Assembly: GCA_039194995.1 (NCBI GenBank) | Contig: JBCCVR010000003.1 | Location: forward strand, 1 to 64,000 | Length of the DNA stretch: 64,000 nt | Origin: CCY15215 sp039194995 | GTDB taxonomy: Bacteria > Cyanobacteriota > Cyanobacteriia > Cyanobacteriales > Spirulinaceae | Reading direction: 5' to 3' | In this document: piece after piece, positions 1 through 7,319 of the stretch | Layout: every line of letters starts with the position of its first letter | Position numbering within the stretch: the stretch's first letter is position 1 | Made by a program: the position numbers and the translations under genes | The notes under the pieces: generated by a model | Told to the model about the DNA's origin: nothing | Databases searched by the model: none | The model's input: only the letters and a program-made list of their open reading frames with translations

Positions 1-86
1 AAGACGAAGCGATCGCGCTTGAGCCAGTCATCGAGGACATCGAACCAGCCTCGCTCGGCTCGGGCGCGTCCCATTGCTACTGTCAT
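1..86 (-). CDS. psbD: Photosystem II D2 protein, N-terminus only
   Basis: Reading leftwards from the ATG at 86-84, the first 28 residues include MGRARAERGWFDVLDDWL, the characteristic start of the photosystem II reaction-centre D2 protein. D2 pairs with D1 in the thylakoid membrane and binds P680 chlorophylls, the pheophytin branch and plastoquinone QA. Only the stromal N-terminus lies in the window; all membrane helices and cofactor ligands are beyond the left edge. It is divergent from ycf4, with about 400 bases between the two starts. In cyanobacteria psbD is usually followed by psbC, which would be outside the window. Confidence 0.93.
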   Translation of the reverse strand, partial: MTVAMGRARAERGWFDVLDDWLKRDRFV

Positions 87-484
87 AATCGAAAAACCTC
101 TTGCTTATTATCAGTTCACGCAAGATTTTTTAAAAGAGACTTTTTTTGTGCTAACTGAGATAAGCAAGGACTGAACCTGCTATCGCAATCACTTTTCAGG
201 TCTCTTCCCGCCCGGATTGCGATCCCGGGAGAGTAAACTTTATGTTTATTAACATTACAACAGGGTCGTCCATTACCAAAACCCGTCTGCTTTTGACTGA
301 GAGCATTCAGGCATCGGCATCTGACCCGTCTCAATCATTATTACCGAAAATTTTACAAAATGACACATTTTTCCTCAGAAATCTGGCCGAAGGGTAGAAG
401 TCGGCCGTCAAAAGGGGTCGATCGTGACTGTCCGTGTTCTACAATGAGAGGTTGTTAAATGAACGGGGCAACATTGACTTCACC
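87..484. promoter_or_regulatory. psbD / ycf4 divergent intergenic region
   Basis: About 400 bases lie between the psbD and ycf4 starts. The open frame found here on the minus strand (116-334) has no recognisable domain and no good start context, so I do not call it. The region must hold the psbD promoter and leader and the ycf4 promoter, but I could not place -35/-10 boxes with confidence. No tRNA or riboswitch fold was recognised. Confidence 0.5.
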
Positions 485-1051
485 ATGACAGCACCGACGA
501 CACAGCAAGACAGTCTTATCCTGCGCCGAGAGATTCTTGGCTCTCGTCGCTTCAGCAACTATTTTTGGGCGATTATTGCAGCAATGGGAGGCGTAGGATT
601 CTTTTTGGCCGGGCTTTCGAGCTATTTCCAGAAAAATTTCTTGTTGGTGAGCGATACGAGTCAATTAATGTTCTTTCCTCAAGGCGTTGCGCTTTTGTTT
701 TACGGCTCTGTGGGAACTCTTATCGCTTTGTATCTCGCGGGTGTCATTCTGTTGGATGTGGGCGGAGGATACAACGAATTCAACAAAGAAACCGGGAAAA
801 TGACGATTTTTCGCTGGGGCTTTCCGGGTAAGAATCGCCGCATTGAGATCGAACGTCCTCTCGAAGATATTCAGTCGGTACGGGCGGAAATTCGCGAGGG
901 ATTCAGCCCCAAGCGATCGCTGTACCTGCGGGTCAAAAAACAGCGCGATATCCCCCTAACCCGCGCGGGAGAACCCTTGAGCCTTTCGGAATTGGAAAAC
1001 CAAGGCGCGGAATTAGCAAGATTCCTGCAAGTCCCTTTGGAAGGACTCTAA
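485..1051 (+). CDS. ycf4: Photosystem I assembly protein Ycf4
   Basis: This 188-residue protein matches the usual Ycf4 length. Ycf4 is a thylakoid membrane protein that helps assemble the photosystem I complex. Two hydrophobic helices (about residues 24-46 and 67-91) are followed by a soluble domain containing DVGGGYNEF and the GEPLSLSELE segment near the end, both typical of the family. The frame is open further upstream to 434, but starting at ATG 485 (MTAPTTQ) gives the family length and start, and the extra 17 residues look like leader. The cyclophilin gene follows 54 bases downstream on the same strand. Confidence 0.93.
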   Translation: MTAPTTQQDSLILRREILGSRRFSNYFWAIIAAMGGVGFFLAGLSSYFQKNFLLVSDTSQLMFFPQGVALLFYGSVGTLIALYLAGVILLDVGGGYNEFNKETGKMTIFRWGFPGKNRRIEIERPLEDIQSVRAEIREGFSPKRSLYLRVKKQRDIPLTRAGEPLSLSELENQGAELARFLQVPLEGL

Positions 1052-1105
1052 AAGTGCCAGAATTGTCTCATGTTTTCTCTGTCCTCTTAGCATTGTTCGG
1101 TAAAC

Positions 1106-1861
1106 ATGAAAAATAAAACCCAGACGTGGTTGAGAACTTCCATTTTGGCGATCGCAGCCATTGCTCTGATTTTGGTCGGATGCAGCGAACCCCAAGCAAA
1201 CTCAACCACCAACACGGCAGAAGTCAACACGATTACTACAGGAGCAAGCAGTCAAGAAATGAGTGAATTACCCAAGTTAGAAGGCATGGCAACTGTCGAA
1301 ATGAAGGTCAAAGGCGCGTCGATCCTCATTAAAGTTGATGGCGAGAAAGCTCCAATTACGGCCGGAAATTTTGTCGATTTGGTAGAACGGGGAGTCTACG
1401 ATGGGTTGGTGTTTCACCGCGTGATTAAAGATCCTCAACCTTTTGTGGCTCAGGGCGGCGATCCCCAAAGTAAAGATCCCGGTTTTCCCGCCGCGCGTTT
1501 GGGAACTGGCAGTTTTATCGATCCCGATAGCGATCGCCCTCGCTACATTCCCTTAGAAATTACCCCCGATGGTGCGGATAGCCCCGTTTACAGCCAAACT
1601 TTTAAACAGGCGCGAGTCTCTGCCCCGCCTGCTTTGCGCCATACCAAGGGCGCGATCGCCATGGCGCGATCGCAAATGCCGGATTCGGCTTCGTCCCAGT
1701 TCTATTTCGCGTTGGCGGATTTGGGCTTTTTAGATGGGGATTACGCCGTTTTTGGTTACGTTACCCCCGAAAGCATGGACGCAGTAGAAGCCATCAATCA
1801 AGGCGATCGCATTGACTCGGCGAAGGTCACGGAAGGATTAGAAAATCTTAAGAAATCTTAA
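1106..1861 (+). CDS. Cyclophilin-type peptidyl-prolyl isomerase, lipoprotein
   Basis: The product is 251 residues. The N-terminus is a lipoprotein signal peptide with lipobox LVGC (Cys about residue 26), followed by a low-complexity Ser/Thr/Asn linker. From about residue 60 there is a cyclophilin domain, with NFVDLVERGVYDGLVFHRVI and an FYFAL segment, as in cyanobacterial periplasmic or lumenal cyclophilins. It should catalyse cis-trans isomerisation of X-Pro bonds during folding of exported proteins. It lies 54 bases after ycf4 and 8 bases before the ketoacyl synthase, so co-transcription is plausible. Location (lumen or periplasm) is inference. Confidence 0.88.
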   Translation: MKNKTQTWLRTSILAIAAIALILVGCSEPQANSTTNTAEVNTITTGASSQEMSELPKLEGMATVEMKVKGASILIKVDGEKAPITAGNFVDLVERGVYDGLVFHRVIKDPQPFVAQGGDPQSKDPGFPAARLGTGSFIDPDSDRPRYIPLEITPDGADSPVYSQTFKQARVSAPPALRHTKGAIAMARSQMPDSASSQFYFALADLGFLDGDYAVFGYVTPESMDAVEAINQGDRIDSAKVTEGLENLKKS

Positions 1862-1869
1862 TAATATCG

Positions 1870-3012
1870 GTGGAAGTTGTCGTTACCGGGATGGGTTTAA
1901 TCTCGGCATTGGGATCTTTAAATTCCAGCTGGCAAAAGTTAGTTGAGGGGGAGACGGGAATCAGGTGGCAACAGCCATTGCCCGATTTTCCCCCTTATCC
2001 TTTGGGATTAATTGGCATCCAACCGAAACAATTAGAAGAAATTGCCGAAAACGTCGTTCTCGCAGCCCTAGCCGATGCGGGCTTATCTCCTCCTTTACCC
2101 GATTGCGGCGTGGCGATCGGCTCGAGTCGCGGCTGTCAGGGAACGTGGGAATCAGTCTTATCAGTCACCAGTCACCAGTCACCAGTCACCAGTTACCCCG
2201 TTATCCATCCTCCTTGGTTGGAGACTTTGCCGAATCGTGGAGCAGTTGTGGCGGCGAGGACGATCGTGACGAGAGCGCCTGTTCTTGCGCCGATGGCGGC
2301 TTGTGCGACGGGACTTTGGGCGATCGCTCGGGGGGCGGAACTGATTCGCTCGGGGGAGTGCGATCGTGTTGTTGCAGGGGCAGTAGAAGCGCCGATTACG
2401 CCTTTGACTTTGGCGGGATTTGGGAAAATGGGCGCTTTGGCAAAAACGGGGTGCTATCCCTTCGACAAACAGCGCGAAGGCTTGGTTTTGGGAGAAGGGG
2501 GGGCAGTTTTGGTTTTAGAGTCCCGAGAACTGGCAAAACAGCGAGGGGCGAAATGTTACGGCGAAATCTTGGGATTTGGGGCAACCGCAGATGGTTATCA
2601 CGTCAGCGCGCCGGAAATTGAAGGCAAAAGCGCCGCGATCGCCATTAAAAATGCTCTCGATCGCGGCAATCTTACACCAGAGAATATCGATTACATTCAC
2701 GCTCACGGCACTAGCACTCGCTTAAATGATAGTAATGAGGCGAGATTGATTCGTCATTTATTTCCCGAAAGTATTCCCGTGAGTTCCACTAAAGGAGCGA
2801 CGGGGCATACTTTGGGAGCATCTGGCGCGATCGGCGTTGCGTTTTGTTTATTGGCCTTAAATCATCAAATTCTCCCCCCTTGTACGGGGTTGAAAGCGCC
2901 GGAATTCGACCTAAATTTTGTCCGGGAAGCGCGATCGGCAAGCATTCAAAATACCCTTTGTTTGAGTTTTGGTTTTGGCGGGCAAAATGTGGTTTTAGCG
3001 ATCGCAAAATGA
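1870..3012 (+). CDS. Beta-ketoacyl-ACP synthase, FabF-like, with heptamer-repeat insertion
   Basis: A 380-residue thiolase-fold condensing enzyme starting at GTG (VEVVVTGMG). The Cys-His-His triad is visible: Cys145 in MAACATG, His279 in HAHGTST and His313 in KGATGHTLG. Such enzymes extend acyl-ACP with malonyl-ACP. It is shorter than canonical FabF (about 410 residues), so it may be a secondary family member and not the main elongating enzyme. Residues about 98-108 (VTSHQSPVTS) are encoded by five tandem copies of the heptamer CCAGTCA at 2161-2195, directly before the segment leading to the active-site Cys. One heptamer gained or lost would shift the frame. Degenerate pieces of a related gene lie at 3934-4053 and around 6106-6200. 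Confidence 0.88.
   Translation: MEVVVTGMGLISALGSLNSSWQKLVEGETGIRWQQPLPDFPPYPLGLIGIQPKQLEEIAENVVLAALADAGLSPPLPDCGVAIGSSRGCQGTWESVLSVTSHQSPVTSYPVIHPPWLETLPNRGAVVAARTIVTRAPVLAPMAACATGLWAIARGAELIRSGECDRVVAGAVEAPITPLTLAGFGKMGALAKTGCYPFDKQREGLVLGEGGAVLVLESRELAKQRGAKCYGEILGFGATADGYHVSAPEIEGKSAAIAIKNALDRGNLTPENIDYIHAHGTSTRLNDSNEARLIRHLFPESIPVSSTKGATGHTLGASGAIGVAFCLLALNHQILPPCTGLKAPEFDLNFVREARSASIQNTLCLSFGFGGQNVVLAIAK
2161..2195 (+). repeat. Heptamer tandem repeat (CCAGTCA)5 inside a coding region
   Basis: Five consecutive units TCAGTCA, CCAGTCA x3 and CCAGTTA lie within the ketoacyl synthase gene. They read as the peptide SVTSHQSPVTS. The same heptamer recurs, non-coding or at a gene start, at 29670-29703. 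The type matches the short tandemly repeated repetitive (STRR) sequences known from cyanobacteria. Confidence 0.9.
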
Positions 3013-3030
3013 TTCCCCAGTGTCCCAAGA

Positions 3031-3804
3031 TTAACGAACCTCAAAGACTAAAACCGATCGTAGAACGTGGCGATCGTAATCCTCATTTTGTACGTTGTCA
3101 GTGTGTTGAACCCGTACCATCCAAATCCCTGAAGAAATCATCCGAATTTTAGCCAGACCTTGGGTCATCGTTTCCGTAAAATAGGCATAGGTACTGGGAG
3201 TATCGCTAAACCCATCATAAGTTGCCTTAACTTCTGCATCTAACGGCTGGCCTTTGTAGAGAATTTGGACAATGAGATCGTCCCCGGGTTGAAGATTTGC
3301 GGGATTATCCATCGGGACGATTTCCAGAAGTTGCCCGACAGGACGATTATAGGTGCGATCGCCTTGAGTCGCATTAATTAAAGTTTTGGCAAACTTTTCG
3401 TATTTTGCACTCCATTCAACTTCAGGTAAAGTCGTGCGAGTGCCTTCTTGCATTCCTTCCGGTGTCATCGACCAAATTGCCCCAAGGCGATGGGCGAGTA
3501 AATAAGCGGGGTTGCGATCGGTTAAAGAAACGACTCCCTCAAGTCGATTAGCGGTAGGATCTTCTTGAATCGTGAGGGGCAATATCTGACCGTCTTGAAA
3601 TAAAGCTGCTTCGACAATTTCTTCCGCTTCCATCTCTTCGGGCTGCATAAACTGATGGGTCGAAAGAATCTCAAATTCTAATGTTTCGCGATCTTGGGTC
3701 GTGAGGCGATCGGGTTTGAGAATCAATTCATGAGCATTTATAGCCGTTGCGGACAGGACGAGACAGGCTAAAATAGAAGTGAAATGACTGAATTGGCGTA
3801 TCAT
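3031..3804 (-). CDS. DUF4198 family exported protein
   Basis: A 257-residue protein with a cleavable signal peptide ending near ATAINA, so the mature chain would start HELILKPD. A His at or next to the mature N-terminus followed by a beta-rich domain is the pattern of DUF4198, a family that includes periplasmic accessory proteins linked to nickel/cobalt uptake. The C-terminal half (PGDDLIVQILYKGQPLDAEV) looks like a carboxypeptidase-regulatory or Ig-like beta fold typical of these proteins. It is convergent with the ketoacyl synthase, 18 bases apart. No metal transporter is adjacent, so the metal role is only a family-based guess. Confidence 0.75.
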   Translation of the reverse strand: MIRQFSHFTSILACLVLSATAINAHELILKPDRLTTQDRETLEFEILSTHQFMQPEEMEAEEIVEAALFQDGQILPLTIQEDPTANRLEGVVSLTDRNPAYLLAHRLGAIWSMTPEGMQEGTRTTLPEVEWSAKYEKFAKTLINATQGDRTYNRPVGQLLEIVPMDNPANLQPGDDLIVQILYKGQPLDAEVKATYDGFSDTPSTYAYFTETMTQGLAKIRMISSGIWMVRVQHTDNVQNEDYDRHVLRSVLVFEVR

Positions 3805-3933
3805 TCTTTAGACTTTCTCTAAATTAGATTGACAAACACTAAGCTATTGATTTTTTCAAATTCTGACAATGGGATGGAGGGGGATATTAGAATGATAGTC
3901 TTGTATTGAGTTTAGTCGCCAAATTTAGCCCTT

Positions 3934-4053
3934 TTGTACGGGGCTACAAAAACCAGAATTCGATCTTAATTTTGTCCGAGAAGCGCGATCGGCAAAGATT
4001 TAGACTGCTCTTTGTTTGAGCTTTGGTTTTGGCAGGCAAAATGTTGCTTTGTT
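3934..4053 (+). pseudogene. Decayed 3-prime fragment of a FabF-like ketoacyl synthase gene
   Basis: This 120-base stretch aligns without gaps to bases 2880-2999, the last 40 codons of the intact ketoacyl synthase gene. By eye about four in five bases match, including long shared runs such as GAAGCGCGATCGGCAA and TGGTTTTGGC. The frame is not maintained as a gene: nothing upstream resembles the rest of the enzyme and stop codons interrupt it. The rest of the 3805-4260 intergenic stretch holds nothing else I recognise except the upstream region of the next gene. Confidence 0.8.
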
Positions 4054-4260
4054 GTTGGGAAAGAGCGATCGACAATCAATATAAAATTTTGTAAATTTAG
4101 CTCGAGTTTTCGTGATTTTATTTTTCATTGAAGATCGAAAAATTGACAGAAAAAAAACGTTAGGTTTTTCTAGAGTCAGGGACTTTTGTTCTCGTACCCT
4201 AGTTTTCCCGAAAAAGTAGATCGGAAAAACTGCTGTCAATTACTCGGAAGAAAAAATTAA

Positions 4261-6045
4261 GTGAAAATCACAATAGGTTACTTATTGGGATCGGCAAGAA
4301 AGACATTCTTGCTTGCATTCATCCTAGCGCAAGTTATTGCATTTTTCGTTTCCGGCCCGGCTTTGGCAAACCAATACTTACGGTATTCCACCGATAACAT
4401 ATACCAAGTGCCATCTAAATTAGATCTGAGCGATCTAAAAGTGAATCAAACTCGGGTATTATCAACAGATAATAGCAATGCCATCCAAATTACTGACGAT
4501 ACATCCAGTAATATCAAACAGCCAAAGATACATTGCAATGACAGCAATCCGCCCATGTCTGCCGGACGGATTGCTTCTGGTAATCCCGATTATCGCTTCG
4601 AGCTTTATTACAATGCCACAAGAATTGATTGTCGTGTTGGAGCTTCACCCTTCTATCGCTCCTATTCCCAAGGCAATCAGAATATGGTTTTTACTCCCAT
4701 GAAACTCGTCCTTGTCAAAGTCGGCGATAGTGGCAGTACGGCCTCTCTTCGATACCCGGATTTTCAGATGTGTAAAAGAGAAGGTTCGACACCCGACAGC
4801 GATCGCGCCTGCTGGCGAGGCGAGCGGAATGGCTTATCTCGTTACTATCCTTCTTGGCGATCGCCCGTAGGGATTACCGTTAAACCCATTCTCAACGATG
4901 TCAGCCTGACCAAATCTTTCTCACCCAGCACTATCAATGCAGGTGAGATTTCCATTCTCTCTTTTACCATCGCCGAGAACGTTAAAAACGACGGTCAGGA
5001 TAACAAATTTAGCTTTACCGATACCCTGCGGGATGGTTTGGTCGTAGCTACACCAGCCAACATCAAAAGTACCTGTACTGGCGGCACGATCGCAGCCGAT
5101 GCGGGAGGCTCGACCATCAGCGTAACCGATGCGACCTTGAGCAACGGCACCCCGAGCTGCACGATCTCTGTCGCCGTCACGGCAGCCGAAGTGGGAAGCT
5201 ATGTTAATGGTGCGGCCGATCTCGGCGGCCTCGATGGTATCGAGACCGATAGCACGACCGACCAAACCCTAACAGTTAACGACCCCTGCACCCCCGGCGA
5301 ACCCATCCCCGGAGCTTTTCGCGTCATTCGCATTGGCGATCGCGATGGTTTTGGCTTTGGAGAAGGCGAGGGCTTAACTGCCGCTTACGGTAAGCCCGTT
5401 AACAAAGATGGCGAAGGACTGCTCTCCGTCGGCGACTTTTTACCCGATGTGAATGGCGATGGCAAGATCAGCAACCGAGACGGTGGCGATTCGTTTGATA
5501 ACCGTTCTGATGCTGAAGTCGCGGGAACATTTCTCACGGGTAGTGGCTTTATCGACACGGGTAGCAAGGGATCCGACTATACAGATCTGGCTCTGGCGAC
5601 ATCTTTTGGCAAAGCAGATTCACCGACTGCTGGTCGTCCTTTCCCCGATGGCAGTTCTAAAAAACCCAATCAGCCCAGCTTTAAATTTGACTTCAAGGTG
5701 TCCAAAGATAAATTACCAGAAGGGACTCCACTCTATTTGAATGTCATGCTTGGCGATTTTGATGTAGAACCCGGTCAAGTCACTTTAACCAGTACGGATG
5801 GCACCCAAGTCACTCAACCATTAGAACTTTCTGCGAAAGGCAAGAAAGACGGGGTCATTCAAGCTGCGGCGACATCCTTAGACTTCGATCGCGTCTTTAG
5901 CGATGGCGATGCGAATGGTGCTGCTGGATATTGGCTTGGTTCTTTGACGGTTGATGTTGACGGGCCCGATGAGCCTTTCTGGGCGTTTGATTTCGCTGAA
6001 ATTGGAACGACTAAGATTCCTTTAACGCAGTGTCCGGCTTCCTAA
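4261..6045 (+). CDS. Exported protein with DUF11/DUF7933-like repeat domain and EF-hand-like motif
   Basis: 594 residues from a GTG start. The signal peptide is long (hydrophobic core about residues 15-32, cleavage after PALA). Residues about 35-215 form an unrecognised Cys-containing domain. Residues about 218-345 (VSLTKSFSPSTINAGEISILSFTI split over strands) match the conserved-repeat domain found in bacterial surface proteins, with CTISVAVTAAEVGSY near its end. The C-terminal half is Asp/Gly-rich and contains DVNGDGKISNRDGGD, a dockerin or EF-hand-like calcium loop, and ends in a jelly-roll-like segment with WAFDFAEIG. It probably is a cell-surface or secreted protein. No sorting tag is present. 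Function unknown. Confidence 0.72.
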   Translation: MKITIGYLLGSARKTFLLAFILAQVIAFFVSGPALANQYLRYSTDNIYQVPSKLDLSDLKVNQTRVLSTDNSNAIQITDDTSSNIKQPKIHCNDSNPPMSAGRIASGNPDYRFELYYNATRIDCRVGASPFYRSYSQGNQNMVFTPMKLVLVKVGDSGSTASLRYPDFQMCKREGSTPDSDRACWRGERNGLSRYYPSWRSPVGITVKPILNDVSLTKSFSPSTINAGEISILSFTIAENVKNDGQDNKFSFTDTLRDGLVVATPANIKSTCTGGTIAADAGGSTISVTDATLSNGTPSCTISVAVTAAEVGSYVNGAADLGGLDGIETDSTTDQTLTVNDPCTPGEPIPGAFRVIRIGDRDGFGFGEGEGLTAAYGKPVNKDGEGLLSVGDFLPDVNGDGKISNRDGGDSFDNRSDAEVAGTFLTGSGFIDTGSKGSDYTDLALATSFGKADSPTAGRPFPDGSSKKPNQPSFKFDFKVSKDKLPEGTPLYLNVMLGDFDVEPGQVTLTSTDGTQVTQPLELSAKGKKDGVIQAAATSLDFDRVFSDGDANGAAGYWLGSLTVDVDGPDEPFWAFDFAEIGTTKIPLTQCPAS

Positions 6046-6090
6046 ATGTTTTAGAGGTTATTAAGCCGTATCTATGGCAAGAGAACCTGT

Positions 6091-6200
6091 AGTTACTGCG
6101 ATTACTTGAGGGGGAAACGGGAATTATTAGGCGATAAGCTATTTTCCCAGTTTCCCTCTTATACATTAGGGTTAACTAACAGGCAACAAAAACGATATTT
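6091..6200 (+). pseudogene. Decayed 5-prime fragment of a FabF-like ketoacyl synthase gene
   Basis: The stretch beginning TTGAGGGGGAAACGGGAAT resembles bases 1941-2040 of the intact ketoacyl synthase. Shared landmarks are the GAGGGGGARACGGGAAT run, the following TTTCCCYCTTAT and the TTAGGGTTAA / TTGGGATTAA segment, with at least one single-base indel. In translation, LFSQFPSYTLGL corresponds to LPDFPPYPLGL of the enzyme. It is less similar than the 3934 fragment. An open frame 6106-6300 runs through it but drifts into unrelated residues, so I treat it as remnant. The remaining bases up to 6480 hold only the presumed promoter of the next gene. Confidence 0.55.
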
Positions 6201-6480
6201 CTCAAAAATCAAGAATAATTTTGTTAGAGAGCAAAGCGATCGCTCTAGAGTATCTGGCGGAAACAATGAAAATGTCAAGCACAGAACTCTTGAGTGCTGA
6301 GAGGATCGCGCAGAAAATGCACCAACTTTATTTAACTATTGAGCTTTAGCCCTGCAAGGATGGGAATTTTTTTCACGATCTTGCATAAACAATTGATATT
6401 TATCCCAGAGAAAAAATTAGAACGCGGTATTAATTCAGTTTCGGTTGAATTAATACTCATTAATTTGGAGTAATAAACAA

Positions 6481-7260
6481 GTGAAATCTTTAGTCAATCG
6501 TGCAAAATCTTTGCTGATTTTAGGGGCAATGACTAGCACTGGAGCAATTTATTTAACTGCTACTCCTAGTTATGCAGCAAATTTAATCCATCATTATCAA
6601 TTTACTAACAATATCACAGATTCCGTTGGAAATGCTCATGGGGAGTTATTTAATGGTGCAAGCACGAGCAACGGAAAATTGATTCTTGACGGAATTGATG
6701 ACTATGTAGAATTTGATGAAAAGATCGTCCCCACTTCTCAAAGCTATTCTATCGCTCTTTTTGCACAGCAAAATGTGATTCAGAATCATTTTGTTGAATT
6801 GATTTCTCAAGGTTATAGTGGTGGACCCGCTTTTTACTTCGGACATAGTTTCAATCGAAAGATCCGTATTACCGATGCAGGGCAATCTGGTATATTTTTT
6901 CCGTCGGATGGTCTATTACATCATTATGCTGTAACTGTTGACGCAGATGCGGAAGTTACTCAACTTTATGTAGATGGTAATCTCCTAGCTACATTATCTG
7001 ATGCTGCGATTAGCACATCGACAGGTGGGACAAATACTCGTTTAGGTCGTCAGTTTGATAATCCGGGTAACGAGTTTTTTAACGGAATAATTGATGATGT
7101 GCGTATTTATGAAGGAACGCTCACCGCTAGTGAAGTAGACTCTCTTGCATCTTCTTCTCCATCTACATCAGTTCCTGAACCTTCCACAGCTTTAGCTTTG
7201 GGAATATTGGGTTTACTTTTTGGAGTCAATAAAATGCGTCGCTGTCGGCATAAATCGTAA
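6481..7260 (+). CDS. LamG-domain PEP-CTERM surface protein
   Basis: A 259-residue exported protein starting at GTG. A signal peptide ends near PSYAA. Residues about 35-215 form a LamG / concanavalin-like jelly roll, recognisable from LIHHYQFTNNITDSVGNAHGEL, LDGIDDYVEF, LLHHYAVTVDADAEVTQLYVDG split by strands and GIIDDVRIYEGTL. The C-terminus is a PEP-CTERM tag: VPEPSTALALG, a hydrophobic helix, then basic MRRCRHKS. PEP-CTERM proteins are processed by exosortase and usually end up in the envelope or extracellular matrix; LamG domains often bind sugars. An SD-like GGAG precedes the start (TTTGGAGTAATAAACAA). Confidence 0.86.
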   Translation: MKSLVNRAKSLLILGAMTSTGAIYLTATPSYAANLIHHYQFTNNITDSVGNAHGELFNGASTSNGKLILDGIDDYVEFDEKIVPTSQSYSIALFAQQNVIQNHFVELISQGYSGGPAFYFGHSFNRKIRITDAGQSGIFFPSDGLLHHYAVTVDADAEVTQLYVDGNLLATLSDAAISTSTGGTNTRLGRQFDNPGNEFFNGIIDDVRIYEGTLTASEVDSLASSSPSTSVPEPSTALALGILGLLFGVNKMRRCRHKS

Positions 7261-7319
7261 TTTTTTATTGGGGCGTTAAATTTAATGCCCCTACAACTGT
7301 TTCATATTAATAGTAAACT

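Noticed and set aside
116..334. Open frame on the minus strand between psbD and ycf4
   Set aside because: No domain, Cys/Arg-rich random composition and location in the psbD leader; it looks like chance.
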